DNA from: Gammaproteobacteria bacterium
Lineage (GTDB): Bacteria > Pseudomonadota > Gammaproteobacteria > Steroidobacterales > Steroidobacteraceae
Direction of reading: 5' to 3'
Length of the DNA: 64,000 nt
Assembly (NCBI GenBank): GCA_017577615.1
Contig: PKRE01000009.1
Location: 62,001 to 126,000, forward strand
In this document: positions 1-8,014 of the stretch, piece after piece
Position numbering within the stretch: position 1 is the stretch's first letter
Layout: each line of letters opens with the position of its first letter
Translations under genes and position numbers: made by a program
Notes under the pieces: generated by a model
Seen by the model: only the letters and a program-made list of their open reading frames with translations
Databases searched by the model: none
Told to the model about the DNA's origin: nothing

Positions 1-1166
1 ACGTAGCCGATGACGAACTTCGGAAAGCGCTCCCAGATCTCAACCGCCCGCGGACGATCGGCGCTGCGCGGCTCGATCTTCGCCGCCCAGACAACGGCGA
101 GAACGAAGGCCCACACACCGATGAACACGTCGATGAAGACTTTCGTCGTCGTCGTGGCCATCAAGATCCAACCCTCTGCATACTCGATGCCCTGCTCCGC
201 CAAGGCTTTGCTACGCACGAGTGACTCGGTGATCGCGCCGCTGGCAAGCGCGGCTCCGTCGGTCTTGACGGCCAGCCCCATCCAGGCACCGGCCACCATC
301 GGCTCGTCGTAGAGAAATTGGCGTGCCAGGAACGGCAGCAGCAACAGCTCGATGACCGCGAAGATCACGACGAGGGACGAGACCGAGATGGCAACAATGG
401 GCCGCGCCCGAATCGCCGCACCAGTGGCGATTGCGGCCGAGACACCACAGATCGAAATCCCCGAAGCCAGCGGTGCGGCCCATTCACGTCCGAAGCCGAA
501 ATAGCGACGTGCAATGAAGTACACGATCGCCCAATAAATGAGATACGCCTCTATCACCGCGCACATGCCGCGCAGAATCACGTGGTTGGCGAGCCCAAGC
601 ACCTCGGCGGACTTGACGCCAAGTGCAGCACCCATGATCACCACGGCAGTCTTGATGTACCACTCTGACTTGAGCGCTGGCGCGAACCACGCCGCAAGCG
701 GCTTGAAGAAGTTGGCAATCACCAGCCCGACGAGCAGCGCGATGATGTAGCCGGCTTCCCCGGTCAGGCTCAACGACCAATCGATGCCGAACTGGTCCAA
801 CTTGTCGCTTGTTGCAGCGATGTATGCATAGTGACCGGCTATCCAGCAGACGTAAGCAAGCCCGAGCAACGCTGCAGACGCAGCCATGAACCGGCGCACT
901 TGCGCGCCAAGCAGTCGTGCGCCGATCGCCATGACGATCAACACGAATGCGATCGTCGCGCCCAACGACAGCACGGGCGGCCAAGCGTAAGTCGATGAGA
1001 TCGGCTTTATGGCATCGGCGAGGGACGTCCAGACTTTCGGCGCCGCTGACCAGCCGAGAAGATCCTGTCCGAAGATGACGCCGAGCGAGAGCACGAAAAT
1101 CAACAGGCCAAGCCATACGGCTGCCCAGTCTTCCGACAACGCGGACCGACGAGTTGCATCGTTCAT
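1..1166 (-). CDS. YeiH/UPF0324-family putative sulfate exporter, 3' end beyond window
   Basis: Predicted inner-membrane anion exporter of the YeiH (UPF0324) family. The sulfate-export label comes from the family and is weakly founded. The frame opens at the ATG at 1166-1164 and stays open for 388 codons down to base 1, so the stop lies outside the window. About ten hydrophobic helices are visible, the first near residue 15 (VWLGLLIFVLSLGVIFG). The last visible residues, IWERFPKFVIGY, match the conserved late motif of the family, so only the last one or two helices should be missing. No strong ribosome binding site precedes the start. The next gene upstream starts 118 bases away in the same direction, so it may be a separate unit. 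Family call is firm; substrate is unknown. Confidence 0.85.
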   Translation of the reverse strand, partial: MNDATRRSALSEDWAAVWLGLLIFVLSLGVIFGQDLLGWSAAPKVWTSLADAIKPISSTYAWPPVLSLGATIAFVLIVMAIGARLLGAQVRRFMAASAALLGLAYVCWIAGHYAYIAATSDKLDQFGIDWSLSLTGEAGYIIALLVGLVIANFFKPLAAWFAPALKSEWYIKTAVVIMGAALGVKSAEVLGLANHVILRGMCAVIEAYLIYWAIVYFIARRYFGFGREWAAPLASGISICGVSAAIATGAAIRARPIVAISVSSLVVIFAVIELLLLPFLARQFLYDEPMVAGAWMGLAVKTDGAALASGAITESLVRSKALAEQGIEYAEGWILMATTTTKVFIDVFIGVWAFVLAVVWAAKIEPRSADRPRAVEIWERFPKFVIGY

Positions 1167-1284
1167 TTTTTCGGTATCTGATGCAGAGCTGGCTTCGCGC
1201 GATAGGGTGCACCCATTCGTCGGTCGTGGTTAGAACGAGCAGTTATATGGAACAGCGCCGCGGCAATAAGCCGACACGGCGCTC

Positions 1285-2139
1285 TCAGCCTTCGCGTGCC
1301 AATCTCTCAAAGACCGCCTTCATCGCCGCGACTTTGCGCAGGTAGCGCCGAACGTCGTGGTCGCCGCAGCGTTGGCCGGGCGTCAATCTCAGGCCGCGGC
1401 GCGCATACCGCTCTCCGGCGCCGGCGCCGCAGAGGTGGATCACAGCCGCGAGGTCATGCTTCTGCTCGAGTGTGGCGTTCATAATGCCAGCCCGTGCCAG
1501 TGCCAGATGGACGCGCCGATCTAGATAAGCGGCGGTGAGCTCGACCGCGTGCGAGGGGATGATGCGCGTATACAAGCTGTTGAACCAGCACGAGCGGAAA
1601 TCGTGCCAGGGTCCGTCTTCCACCACGGTGTGATTGTGAATGCAGTAACGGCGCGCCTCTGCGAACGTGCCGTCCGTAATCTGATACATGCCGACCGCGC
1701 TCGAGGCGGGTCTGTACACTTTGAACGGATGCGCGGTGACCGACCAGCGCCAGTACGTGCGGGCAACGGGGTTACCGGAGCCCTCGACCTGCGCCAGCGC
1801 TGCCAGCAGCTCCGGTGTGATCGTCGCTGTCGAATGCTTGCGGAAAAGTCGCGCGTACGAGCTCCATGTCTCGCGTGGCGTCTTGTACAGCGCTCCACTC
1901 ACAGGGAAGAACAGCTCTGTCGGCTTGCGCACCACCTGGTAGATGCCGTTCACAACGAACCAGACAGACACCACCGCGCTCAGCACCACGACGAGCTGCA
2001 CAGTGAGCGGAGCTTTGATGAAGAAGCGCCACCAGCGCCGTCGCGCGGCCCGGCGCGGCCACAGGCGCGCGAGGGCCGAGCGCCGCCACGTCCACCGAGC
2101 CTTGTGTTTTCTTCGTTTTCGCTTGGTCCGGCGCGCCAT
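1285..2139 (-). CDS. Membrane-anchored lytic transglycosylase-like (SLT fold) protein
   Basis: Probable peptidoglycan lytic transglycosylase of the SLT/lysozyme-like superfamily, acting in the periplasm. The 284 residues begin with a very basic stretch (residues 2-40, mostly Arg/Lys/Trp), then one membrane helix at about 44-66, then the soluble domain. The likely catalytic glutamate is E119 in LLAALAQVEGSGNP, followed by the substrate-groove motif GMYQ at 150-153, which is the usual Glu...GxxQ spacing. Four cysteines (YCIH, SCWF, LCGA, RCGD) could form disulfides. The protein is larger than the bare catalytic domain and smaller than Slt70, and no LysM or SH3 repeat is visible. It is read in the same direction as the flanking genes with gaps of 118 and 33 bases. 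Substrate specificity is inferred from the family only. Confidence 0.75.
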   Translation of the reverse strand: MARRTKRKRRKHKARWTWRRSALARLWPRRAARRRWWRFFIKAPLTVQLVVVLSAVVSVWFVVNGIYQVVRKPTELFFPVSGALYKTPRETWSSYARLFRKHSTATITPELLAALAQVEGSGNPVARTYWRWSVTAHPFKVYRPASSAVGMYQITDGTFAEARRYCIHNHTVVEDGPWHDFRSCWFNSLYTRIIPSHAVELTAAYLDRRVHLALARAGIMNATLEQKHDLAAVIHLCGAGAGERYARRGLRLTPGQRCGDHDVRRYLRKVAAMKAVFERLAREG

Positions 2140-2172
2140 CCAACGTGAGGCTGTGGGCGTCAGGCGGCGCCC

Positions 2173-3057
2173 CTAGCGGTCGCCTGCCATGTGCGCCTTC
2201 GCGCTCGCAAGCTCTTGCTCGGCTTGCATGAAACCGTAGTCCGGCACGATCTCGGCAGTGCGATCGCAGATCGCGTCCCACGAAGCGATCACGCGTTCAC
2301 CGGCGTCCTCGCCAGCGCCGATGTAACACCCTCGCGAGAGCGTCACGCTCGCTCGCGCGAAATGACCGGCGCCGGCGCATAGGATGGCTCGCGTAGGCGC
2401 GTCGTCGCCGACGAGCGCCAACAGCGCGGGGCTCACCAGCGCTGGATCCAGCATGCTGAGACTCGCCTCTGGCAACACGCCCATAGTCATCTGCGTGGCT
2501 GCGGTCGGAGCGAGACAGTTCACGCGGATGTTGTACTTCTGTCCCTCGATCGCGAGCGTCTGCATCAAGCCGACGAGCGCCATCTTGGCCGCGCTGTAGT
2601 TGGCCTGCCCGAAGTTCCCATAGAGGCCGGATGACGAAGTCGTCATGACGATGCGGCCGTAGTGCTGCTCGCGCATGATCGGCCACACGGCCTTGGTGCA
2701 AATCACGCTACCCATCAGATGCACTTCGAGCACAAGACGGAATTCGTCCAGGCTCATCTTTGCGAAGCTCTTGTCGCGCAGGATGCCGGCATTGTTCACC
2801 AGAATGTCGACCCGTCCCCATCTCTCCAGGGTACGCGAGATCATGGTGGCGACTGCATCCTCGTCGGTCACCGAAGCGGCGAATGCGTAGGCAATGCCGC
2901 CGGCAGCTGCGATCTCCGCGGCAACCGCATCCGCCGTCGTGCGGGAAAGGTCGTTGACGACGACCCGCGCACCTTTTCGCGCCAGGAACAACGCATGTTG
3001 CCGGCCCAAGCCACCGCCCGCACCAGTCACGATCGCCACACGACCGTCGAGAGACAT
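2173..3057 (-). CDS. SDR-family oxidoreductase, 3-hydroxyacyl-CoA dehydrogenase-like
   Basis: Classical short-chain dehydrogenase of 294 residues. The NAD(P)-binding glycine motif TGAGGGLG is at 11-18, NNAG at 88-91, the catalytic serine region at 141-143 and the YSAAK motif with Tyr154 and Lys158. The opening and the segment NNAGILRDKSFAKM resemble the (3R)-hydroxyacyl-CoA dehydrogenase domain of peroxisomal multifunctional enzyme type 2 and its bacterial relatives, so a role in acyl-CoA (fatty acid or sterol side-chain) oxidation is more likely than FabG-type fatty acid synthesis. The C-terminal 60 residues are an extension beyond a minimal SDR. The ATG at 3057 has only a weak purine-rich leader (GGAGAAG). 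No beta-oxidation neighbours are present to confirm the pathway. Confidence 0.8.
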   Translation of the reverse strand: MSLDGRVAIVTGAGGGLGRQHALFLARKGARVVVNDLSRTTADAVAAEIAAAGGIAYAFAASVTDEDAVATMISRTLERWGRVDILVNNAGILRDKSFAKMSLDEFRLVLEVHLMGSVICTKAVWPIMREQHYGRIVMTTSSSGLYGNFGQANYSAAKMALVGLMQTLAIEGQKYNIRVNCLAPTAATQMTMGVLPEASLSMLDPALVSPALLALVGDDAPTRAILCAGAGHFARASVTLSRGCYIGAGEDAGERVIASWDAICDRTAEIVPDYGFMQAEQELASAKAHMAGDR

Positions 3058-3444
3058 ATTGTTCTTCTCCGCTCACAACGACTCACGCCATCACGGCGCG
3101 TCTGGAGATCGACTTCTTGCAGCGTCCCGGGACCGGCCTCGTACCGGTGCTGCCAGCGTCGCCGAATTGGACTTGCTCGCGTTCGTTTATTGTCGCAAGT
3201 TCGCCGGCGGAGAACCACCTACTCTCCTCTCGGCGAGCGCGTCCTCAGACAAGTCAGCTGACATCGCCTCGGGGGTACCGCCGGAGGCGAGGAACTCTCC
3301 GACATACAAGGACTCCAAAGCTGTAAATGGAAGTGCGACAAGGGTCCACGTCCGAGATTCAGCGTTTGGCTTATGTAAGGCTCGAAGCGGCATCCCGATA
3401 CTTGAGCCCAAAATAGCGATGCACACGGCATCTGGAGCGTAGCC
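3058..3444. other. Intergenic stretch without a convincing gene
   Basis: These 387 bases separate the SDR start from the small plus-strand ORF at 3445. Open frames cross it on both strands, but none combines a ribosome binding site, plausible composition and a recognisable family. It probably holds the promoter of the leftward SDR gene. I see no strong terminator or repeat here. Confidence 0.5.
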
Positions 3445-3645
3445 ATGAACCGCTATCGGACCGAACGATTGATGACGATCGAGGAGGCACAGCGTCTGTC
3501 GGAGCTCGAGACGAGCCGCGAAGAGAACGAGAAGCGGCGTCATATGTGGGCCTGGCAGAACGTGGCCGATGCGATGGCGCAGCACGTCAGCGACGAGGCT
3601 CTCGACCGAATGGAGTCCCTGCGTCTGCGGCGACATCACGACTGA
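3445..3645 (+). CDS. Small hypothetical protein (66 aa), charged and helical
   Basis: Short ORF starting at an ATG with a GGAG seven bases upstream. The 66-residue product is rich in Glu and Arg with a regular heptad-like pattern (RLSELETSREENEKRRHMW) and no hydrophobic segment, so a soluble, mostly helical peptide is expected. I do not recognise a family. It is the only rightward gene between leftward ones. A 182-codon open frame runs antisense to it (3187-3735), so one of the two must be spurious. I prefer this one because of the start signal and the balanced charge. Conservation in relatives would decide. Confidence 0.4.
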   Translation: MNRYRTERLMTIEEAQRLSELETSREENEKRRHMWAWQNVADAMAQHVSDEALDRMESLRLRRHHD

Positions 3646-3798
3646 CCCGCAACGGAATCCCGCGCGAATCGTACGGCGATGAGGGCATGGCCGCGAGCAC
3701 TCGCTCGCCGACCGCACTAGACCTTGTTGCTTCACTTCAATGGCTCGTGCCTGCCGGGTCTCGCTGGCGGGTGCGCCTGATGCGGCGCGATCGTGCGC

Positions 3799-4593
3799 TC
3801 ACCGGCCCGGGCGCAACCCGCCTAACGGACCTGCGTTGTCGAGTATTGCAAGCACCCGTTCTAAGTCCGCCGGCGGTACCTCTGGCACGGGCCGGCACAG
3901 GTAAAACTCATGCTCCGGTCGAGCGACGACCTCGAACCCCGCCGAGCGTAGCAGCGCCTCGACGCACGCGTGATTGGGCGCCCACCAGTTGGTCGCATCG
4001 TTGGCCAACCGATGCTCTATGAACGCCATCTTCGGCCAGCCCGGGTCGAGCAGAGCCTCGCGTTCATCGAGGGGCAAGTCCTCCGGCGTCGCAAGTGCGT
4101 CGGCGCCGGGCATCGTCATTGTTTGAAACATCAGCAGGTGCGCGGTCACGCCCCGCACTAGGTCGAGCGCAAGCGTCGGGTAACGCAGGTGGTAGAACAC
4201 CCCGGTGAACCAGACCAGATCGAAGCGACACTGCGCGCGTGCGAGCTGGTAGACCTCCCCTTCTTCGAATCGTAGGCGATCGGTCAGCCCGAAACGCGCT
4301 GCCGCCCAGCGCGCCTGCCGTACGTACAGCGGCTCGACGTCGATGCCCAGTACCGTCGCGCCGCGGCGTGCGAGCTCGATGCTGTAGAACCCCGCGTTGC
4401 AACCGATATCCAGCACGCGCCACCCCCGCAGGTCCTCAGGAAGCGCCTGCGCAACGTGTTGCCACTTGAAGCTGGGAAAGTCGCCGTAAGCGTGATCGGG
4501 CGCCGTCTGCAAGCCGTCCGGCAAATGTAGGTTGTGAAACCATGGACCGAGCGCCTCGATTTCACGTCGCAGGCCTTGCAGGTCGGTGGGCAT
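3799..4593 (-). CDS. SAM-dependent methyltransferase, TIGR04290-like
   Basis: Class I SAM-dependent methyltransferase of 264 residues, last gene of the leftward glycan operon. Motif I is VLDIGCNAGFY at about 60-70, with the acidic ribose-binding residue in GIDVEP about 25 residues later and a TGVFYHL segment where motif IV lies. The conserved N-terminal WFHN, followed by LPDG, is the signature of the tRNA U34 carboxymethyltransferase-related group and of the uncharacterised TIGR04290 methyltransferases, which I recall accompanying glycosyltransferases; a sugar or lipid-linked glycan is therefore a likelier target than tRNA. The start chosen is the ATG at 4593 with GGGAG six bases upstream; a TTG six codons earlier is the alternative. 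The gap to the preceding CgeB gene is 25 bases with this start. Confidence 0.75.
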   Translation of the reverse strand: MPTDLQGLRREIEALGPWFHNLHLPDGLQTAPDHAYGDFPSFKWQHVAQALPEDLRGWRVLDIGCNAGFYSIELARRGATVLGIDVEPLYVRQARWAAARFGLTDRLRFEEGEVYQLARAQCRFDLVWFTGVFYHLRYPTLALDLVRGVTAHLLMFQTMTMPGADALATPEDLPLDEREALLDPGWPKMAFIEHRLANDATNWWAPNHACVEALLRSAGFEVVARPEHEFYLCRPVPEVPPADLERVLAILDNAGPLGGLRPGR

Positions 4594-4618
4594 ATCGGCT
4601 CCCTGGATCAACGCCAGC

Positions 4619-5746
4619 TCAGACGATTACGCTTTGCCGCTCAGGTGTGGGGAGATCGCGGTTAACAACACCATGCAGATAACCGAGCAGCTCTCGCGCT
4701 CGCTGCTCACTGGTGTGTGCGCCGAGCACACGTTCGCGCGCCGCCCTCGCCATACGGTGTGCTTGCGCTGCATCGAGCTCCAGCAAGCAGCGCAGAACAT
4801 CCTCTGACGACTGAACGATCGCGATCTCCTTTCCTGGCTCGAACACGTCCGCGAGCCCCGGCCAGGCGTCCGAAATGATCGGCGTCGCGCACGCCGCAGC
4901 TTCGAACAAGCGCACGCTCGGTGAGTAGCCCGCCGCACGCATACTCGCCCGCGTAATGTTCAGCGTCCAACGCTGGCGATTGTAGAAACTGGGATGAGCG
5001 CTCGGCGGCAGATGATCGACATGCAAGACATTGGCAGGCCACACGAGACCGCTGGGGTATTGTGCGCCGACGACCATGAAGCGCTGCAGCGACAACGCCC
5101 GCGCAGGCTCGCAGAGGAGCGTCTCCAGAGCGGGTTGCCGGTCGGCACTGTAGGTTCCCATGTAGCCGAGGTCGATGTCAGCAACGCGCCGCCCAGGAAG
5201 ATATCGCGCGGTATCCACGCTGCAGTACAGCGCCCGAGCGTGACGTGCTCCGTAGACGCGCTCGAGCTCGGTAAGCGTCGGCCCACCAGCAAAGCTCAAG
5301 ACGATGTCGAACGCGTGAATCTGACGAGCGCGCAGATACTCGCAGGCATCGCCATGTAATGACGCGAGCGTCAGCGGCGTATCGATGTCGTAGAACGCGC
5401 GCACGTTGCGGGCTTCGTTCAAGACCCAATCCGAGACCGCAACACCATCGCGCACGTAGGAGCCGACGATGACGGCATCGGCGCTCCTGATGTGCTCCGC
5501 GAAACGCGCGCGCAAGTCGTGCAGGTCGCGATAAAGCTGCGTGTCGCAATGAGGCAGTTGCGGCGCATCACGATGCGCGGCATACCACGGCTGATCTTGC
5601 TCCATGAACAGCACGCGATGTCCCAGCGCGTGCAGGCCTTTGACGAGTGACCGATAGGTGGTTGCGTGCCCGTTACCCCATGAAGAGGTAATCGCGAGCC
5701 CGATGATGACGATGTTCAGCGAGCTAGGGTCTATCGAGCGACGCAC
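4619..5746 (-). CDS. CgeB-family glycosyltransferase-like protein (paralogue 1)
   Basis: Cytoplasmic protein of the CgeB/DUF3880 group with a C-terminal Glyco_trans_1_2 domain, expected to transfer a sugar to an unknown acceptor. In Bacillus the namesake takes part in glycosylating the spore crust. The N-terminal motif (SSWGNGHATTYRSLVKGL) and the late nucleotide-sugar region (SPSVRLFEAAACATPIISD) are conserved in the other copies here. No ATG is available. I choose the GTG at 5746, which has GGAGG at 5760-5756 nine bases away and overlaps the preceding CDS end by 23 bases; it yields 375 residues. A CTG at 5719 fits the family alignment equally well. It is closest in sequence to the copy at 16453, sharing SSWGNGHAT, YDIDTP(L/V)TL and LGTYAADRQ-type motifs. 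Confidence 0.8.
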   Translation of the reverse strand: MRRSIDPSSLNIVIIGLAITSSWGNGHATTYRSLVKGLHALGHRVLFMEQDQPWYAAHRDAPQLPHCDTQLYRDLHDLRARFAEHIRSADAVIVGSYVRDGVAVSDWVLNEARNVRAFYDIDTPLTLASLHGDACEYLRARQIHAFDIVLSFAGGPTLTELERVYGARHARALYCSVDTARYLPGRRVADIDLGYMGTYSADRQPALETLLCEPARALSLQRFMVVGAQYPSGLVWPANVLHVDHLPPSAHPSFYNRQRWTLNITRASMRAAGYSPSVRLFEAAACATPIISDAWPGLADVFEPGKEIAIVQSSEDVLRCLLELDAAQAHRMARAARERVLGAHTSEQRARELLGYLHGVVNRDLPTPERQSVIV

Positions 5747-6890
5747 GGCGCGAAGCCTCCGATGAGCGGACGGCAAACGGGTGCTGCGCAACTCGTTGCT
5801 GCACCAGCAAGCTGAACAGCTGCGCAGCGCGATGCGCATACGTGTGCTCTGCGAGCACACGTGCACGCGCCGCCTCACCGATGCGGCGCGCAGTGGCCGC
5901 ATCCGTTGCATCCATCAGCGAGACGACCTCCTCGCCCGACCCGACACACAGCACCTCGCGGCCTGGTTCGAGGAATTGCTCAATGCCATCCCAAACATCG
6001 CACACCAAACAAGCTGCGGCCCCGGCTGCTTCGAATACACGCGTCGGCGGCGAGAAGCCCGTCTTCGCCATGCTGTCGCGATTGATGTTGATGACCGTCA
6101 GCGGCGAGCAGTTGAAGGCATTGTGATCGCGCGTATAAACGTGGCCCACGTAGCGCACGTTCGCGGGCAAGTCGATGTCTCGATCCCAGCCGCTCCCGCC
6201 GAGCACGAACGTGCGGCGAGGGCATCTGCGGGCGGGCTCGAGAAAGAACTCCCGAACGCGCGCCTCGCGGTCGGGCAGGCGATTGCCGAGGAAGCCCATG
6301 TCGCCGCTGAACCGTGCGTCGCCGGACACTGCGTAGTGCGTGCTCGGATCGAGCGCGTTGTAGATGGGCACACATTCGCGCGCACCGAAACGGTGATACT
6401 CGTCGATCACCGGCTGTCCCCCTCCGTAAGTGAGCACGAGATCGTAGCGTGCAACCTGCTCGCGAAAAGGGTCGGTCTGGTTGGTGCGCATCCGCTCGAG
6501 CGTGGCCGGTGCATCGACGTCCCAATAAATCGTGATCTTCCCCGAACGGGACAGGCGTGGCAGCTCGGCCTCGAGCTCCTCGTCGAACACACCGACCCCG
6601 CTGGCCTTCACGAGAAAGTCCGCCGACTGCGCCTCCGCGAGCGCCCGCTGCAAACCTTCCGCGCTGACCGGATACACAACGACACGCGCCCAACTGGGAT
6701 CCGGAATGTCGCGGTGCTGTTGTCGCTGATAGGCATCGGGCTCGTAGAACACGATATCCATGCCGCGCTCGTGCAGCGCGCGGAGCATCCCACGGTAATA
6801 GGTCGCTGCTCCGTTCCAATAGGCCGAGACCAGGCTCGATCCGAACATGGCCAGAGCCGGTTTAGTGTTCATGTTCATGTTCATGCTCAT
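5724..6890 (-). CDS. CgeB-family glycosyltransferase-like protein (paralogue 2)
   Basis: Second CgeB-like protein, 388 residues, with the same two-domain layout: an N-terminal Rossmann-like part beginning AMFGSSLVSAYWNG and a C-terminal part with SPPTRVFEAAGAAACLVCD, the expected donor-binding loop. The middle motif YWDVDAPATL corresponds to the YDIDTPLTL of paralogue 1. The ATG at 6890-6888 overlaps the stop of the upstream gene as ATGA, which points to translational coupling. The coding start is unusual: the first eight residues, MSMNMNMN, come from a near-perfect hexanucleotide repeat, so several in-frame ATGs are available. It sits in the leftward operon directly between two other CgeB genes. 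Substrate and acceptor are unknown. Confidence 0.8.
   Translation of the reverse strand: MSMNMNMNTKPALAMFGSSLVSAYWNGAATYYRGMLRALHERGMDIVFYEPDAYQRQQHRDIPDPSWARVVVYPVSAEGLQRALAEAQSADFLVKASGVGVFDEELEAELPRLSRSGKITIYWDVDAPATLERMRTNQTDPFREQVARYDLVLTYGGGQPVIDEYHRFGARECVPIYNALDPSTHYAVSGDARFSGDMGFLGNRLPDREARVREFFLEPARRCPRRTFVLGGSGWDRDIDLPANVRYVGHVYTRDHNAFNCSPLTVININRDSMAKTGFSPPTRVFEAAGAAACLVCDVWDGIEQFLEPGREVLCVGSGEEVVSLMDATDAATARRIGEAARARVLAEHTYAHRAAQLFSLLVQQRVAQHPFAVRSSEASRRASLDRP
6867..6890 (-). repeat. Hexanucleotide repeat (ATGAAC)3 plus ATGAGC at a gene start
   Basis: Read on the minus strand, the start of the CgeB paralogue 2 gene is ATGAGC followed by three exact ATGAAC units. This gives four in-frame ATG codons in eight codons. 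Unit number changes would keep the frame and only alter the length of a Met-Asn leader. Seen directly in the sequence; any function is conjecture. Confidence 0.85.
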
Positions 6891-8014
6891 GCCTGAGCAG
6901 CGCTGCAGCCGACCAGCTCGCGGCGCATGCCGTTCAGCTCGTCGAGGATGCCGAACAACTCTTCGACGCGGTGCTTGCACGTATGTCGCGCAGAGATCGT
7001 CTCGAGACCATGCCGGGTCAGGCTCGCAGCCAGCGTGCGATCCGCGAGTATTGCGCGCATACATTCGCGCATCTGGCGCCCGTTCCCCACGCTCAAGTAA
7101 TCAACATTGGCTCTGAAGAGCCTTTCGCTGTCTTCCCAAAGCGCCGATATCAGCGGAATACCGCATGCCAGCGCTTCGAACATTCGGATCGTGGGCACAC
7201 CCACGAGACTGTCTGCGTAAGCGCGTCTCGGCACGTGCACAGTCATGAGGTAGCGTGCGAACGTTGCGGGCACGCGGTAGTTGGCAAGCGCACCGCCATA
7301 GTCGATGCCGGCATCTGCGAGCGTGGCCAGTGCCTCTGGCGGGTAACGCACACCGAAGATCTGTGTCGCCAGCCCGAGCTCACGGGCCGGTTCGATCAGA
7401 AACTCGTGCAGCTCGCTGGTGCGCTCCTCATCGCCCCAGTTGCCGATCCATACGAGGTCACCCTCATGCGCGTCGACGCGCAGCGGACGGAAGCGACGCG
7501 TATCCGCCGCTTCGTGCCACACCCAAACGCGCTGCGACCAACCGCAATCGAGATAGCGATCCGCAATCGATCTACCGAACGCCAGCACTCCGGAGTAGTG
7601 CTCAAGATGCAGGGCTTCCATGGTCTTGGGCGCAGTGACGCTGCGATGATGCGTGTCATGGAAGAAAACCCGACAGCGCGTGCCACGTGTCCGCTCACCT
7701 ACTTTGCGGACCAGCTCTGCATCATTCCATTCGTGGACGAGCACCACATCCACGTCTTGCAGTACCTGGTCGAGGTCGAGCGACTCGAGCTGATAGCAAT
7801 GGGATTCGAGCTCGGGATACGCGCGCGCGAACTCATCTACTGCCACCTGTCCGCGCTCCGTCAGCAAGTTCGTCCGGCTCCAACCGTTCTGTGGCTCGTA
7901 GATTGCGACTGTATGGCCGCGTGCGATGAGTTCACTCGCAACACCCCGTAGGAAGTGCGCATTGCCATGATTCCAATCGGAAACCAGCGAGTGATAGAAG
8001 AGGACGAACTTCAT
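6887..8014 (-). CDS. CgeB-family glycosyltransferase-like protein (paralogue 3)
   Basis: Third CgeB-like protein, 375 residues, in the leftward operon. The start is placed at the ATG at 8014-8012, which overlaps the TGA of the upstream glycosyltransferase by four bases (ATGA). This gives the N-terminus MKFVLFYHSLVSDWNHGNAH, aligned with the other copies. A second ATG two codons earlier is possible. The late motif is VGVPTIRMFEALACGIPLIS, followed by the acidic loop and a C-terminal helical tail. The region FHDTHHRS replaces the Y-D-x-D-x-P motif of paralogues 1, 2 and 4, so this copy is the most diverged and may use another donor. It ends with ATGA overlapping the next CgeB gene. Confidence 0.8.
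   Translation of the reverse strand: MKFVLFYHSLVSDWNHGNAHFLRGVASELIARGHTVAIYEPQNGWSRTNLLTERGQVAVDEFARAYPELESHCYQLESLDLDQVLQDVDVVLVHEWNDAELVRKVGERTRGTRCRVFFHDTHHRSVTAPKTMEALHLEHYSGVLAFGRSIADRYLDCGWSQRVWVWHEAADTRRFRPLRVDAHEGDLVWIGNWGDEERTSELHEFLIEPARELGLATQIFGVRYPPEALATLADAGIDYGGALANYRVPATFARYLMTVHVPRRAYADSLVGVPTIRMFEALACGIPLISALWEDSERLFRANVDYLSVGNGRQMRECMRAILADRTLAASLTRHGLETISARHTCKHRVEELFGILDELNGMRRELVGCSAAQA

Noticed and set aside
484..1212. 242-codon minus-strand frame inside the YeiH-family gene
   Set aside because: The true frame gives transmembrane helices and the family motif; this one is arginine/cysteine-rich noise.
3187..3735. 182-codon minus-strand frame across 3445-3645
   Set aside because: No recognisable motif and no good start; the plus-strand 66-codon gene is preferred. 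Some residual doubt remains.
5781..7951. Two long plus-strand frames (371 and 326 codons) opposite the CgeB genes
   Set aside because: Antisense shadows of CgeB paralogues 2 and 3 with arginine/histidine-rich composition and no ribosome binding site.
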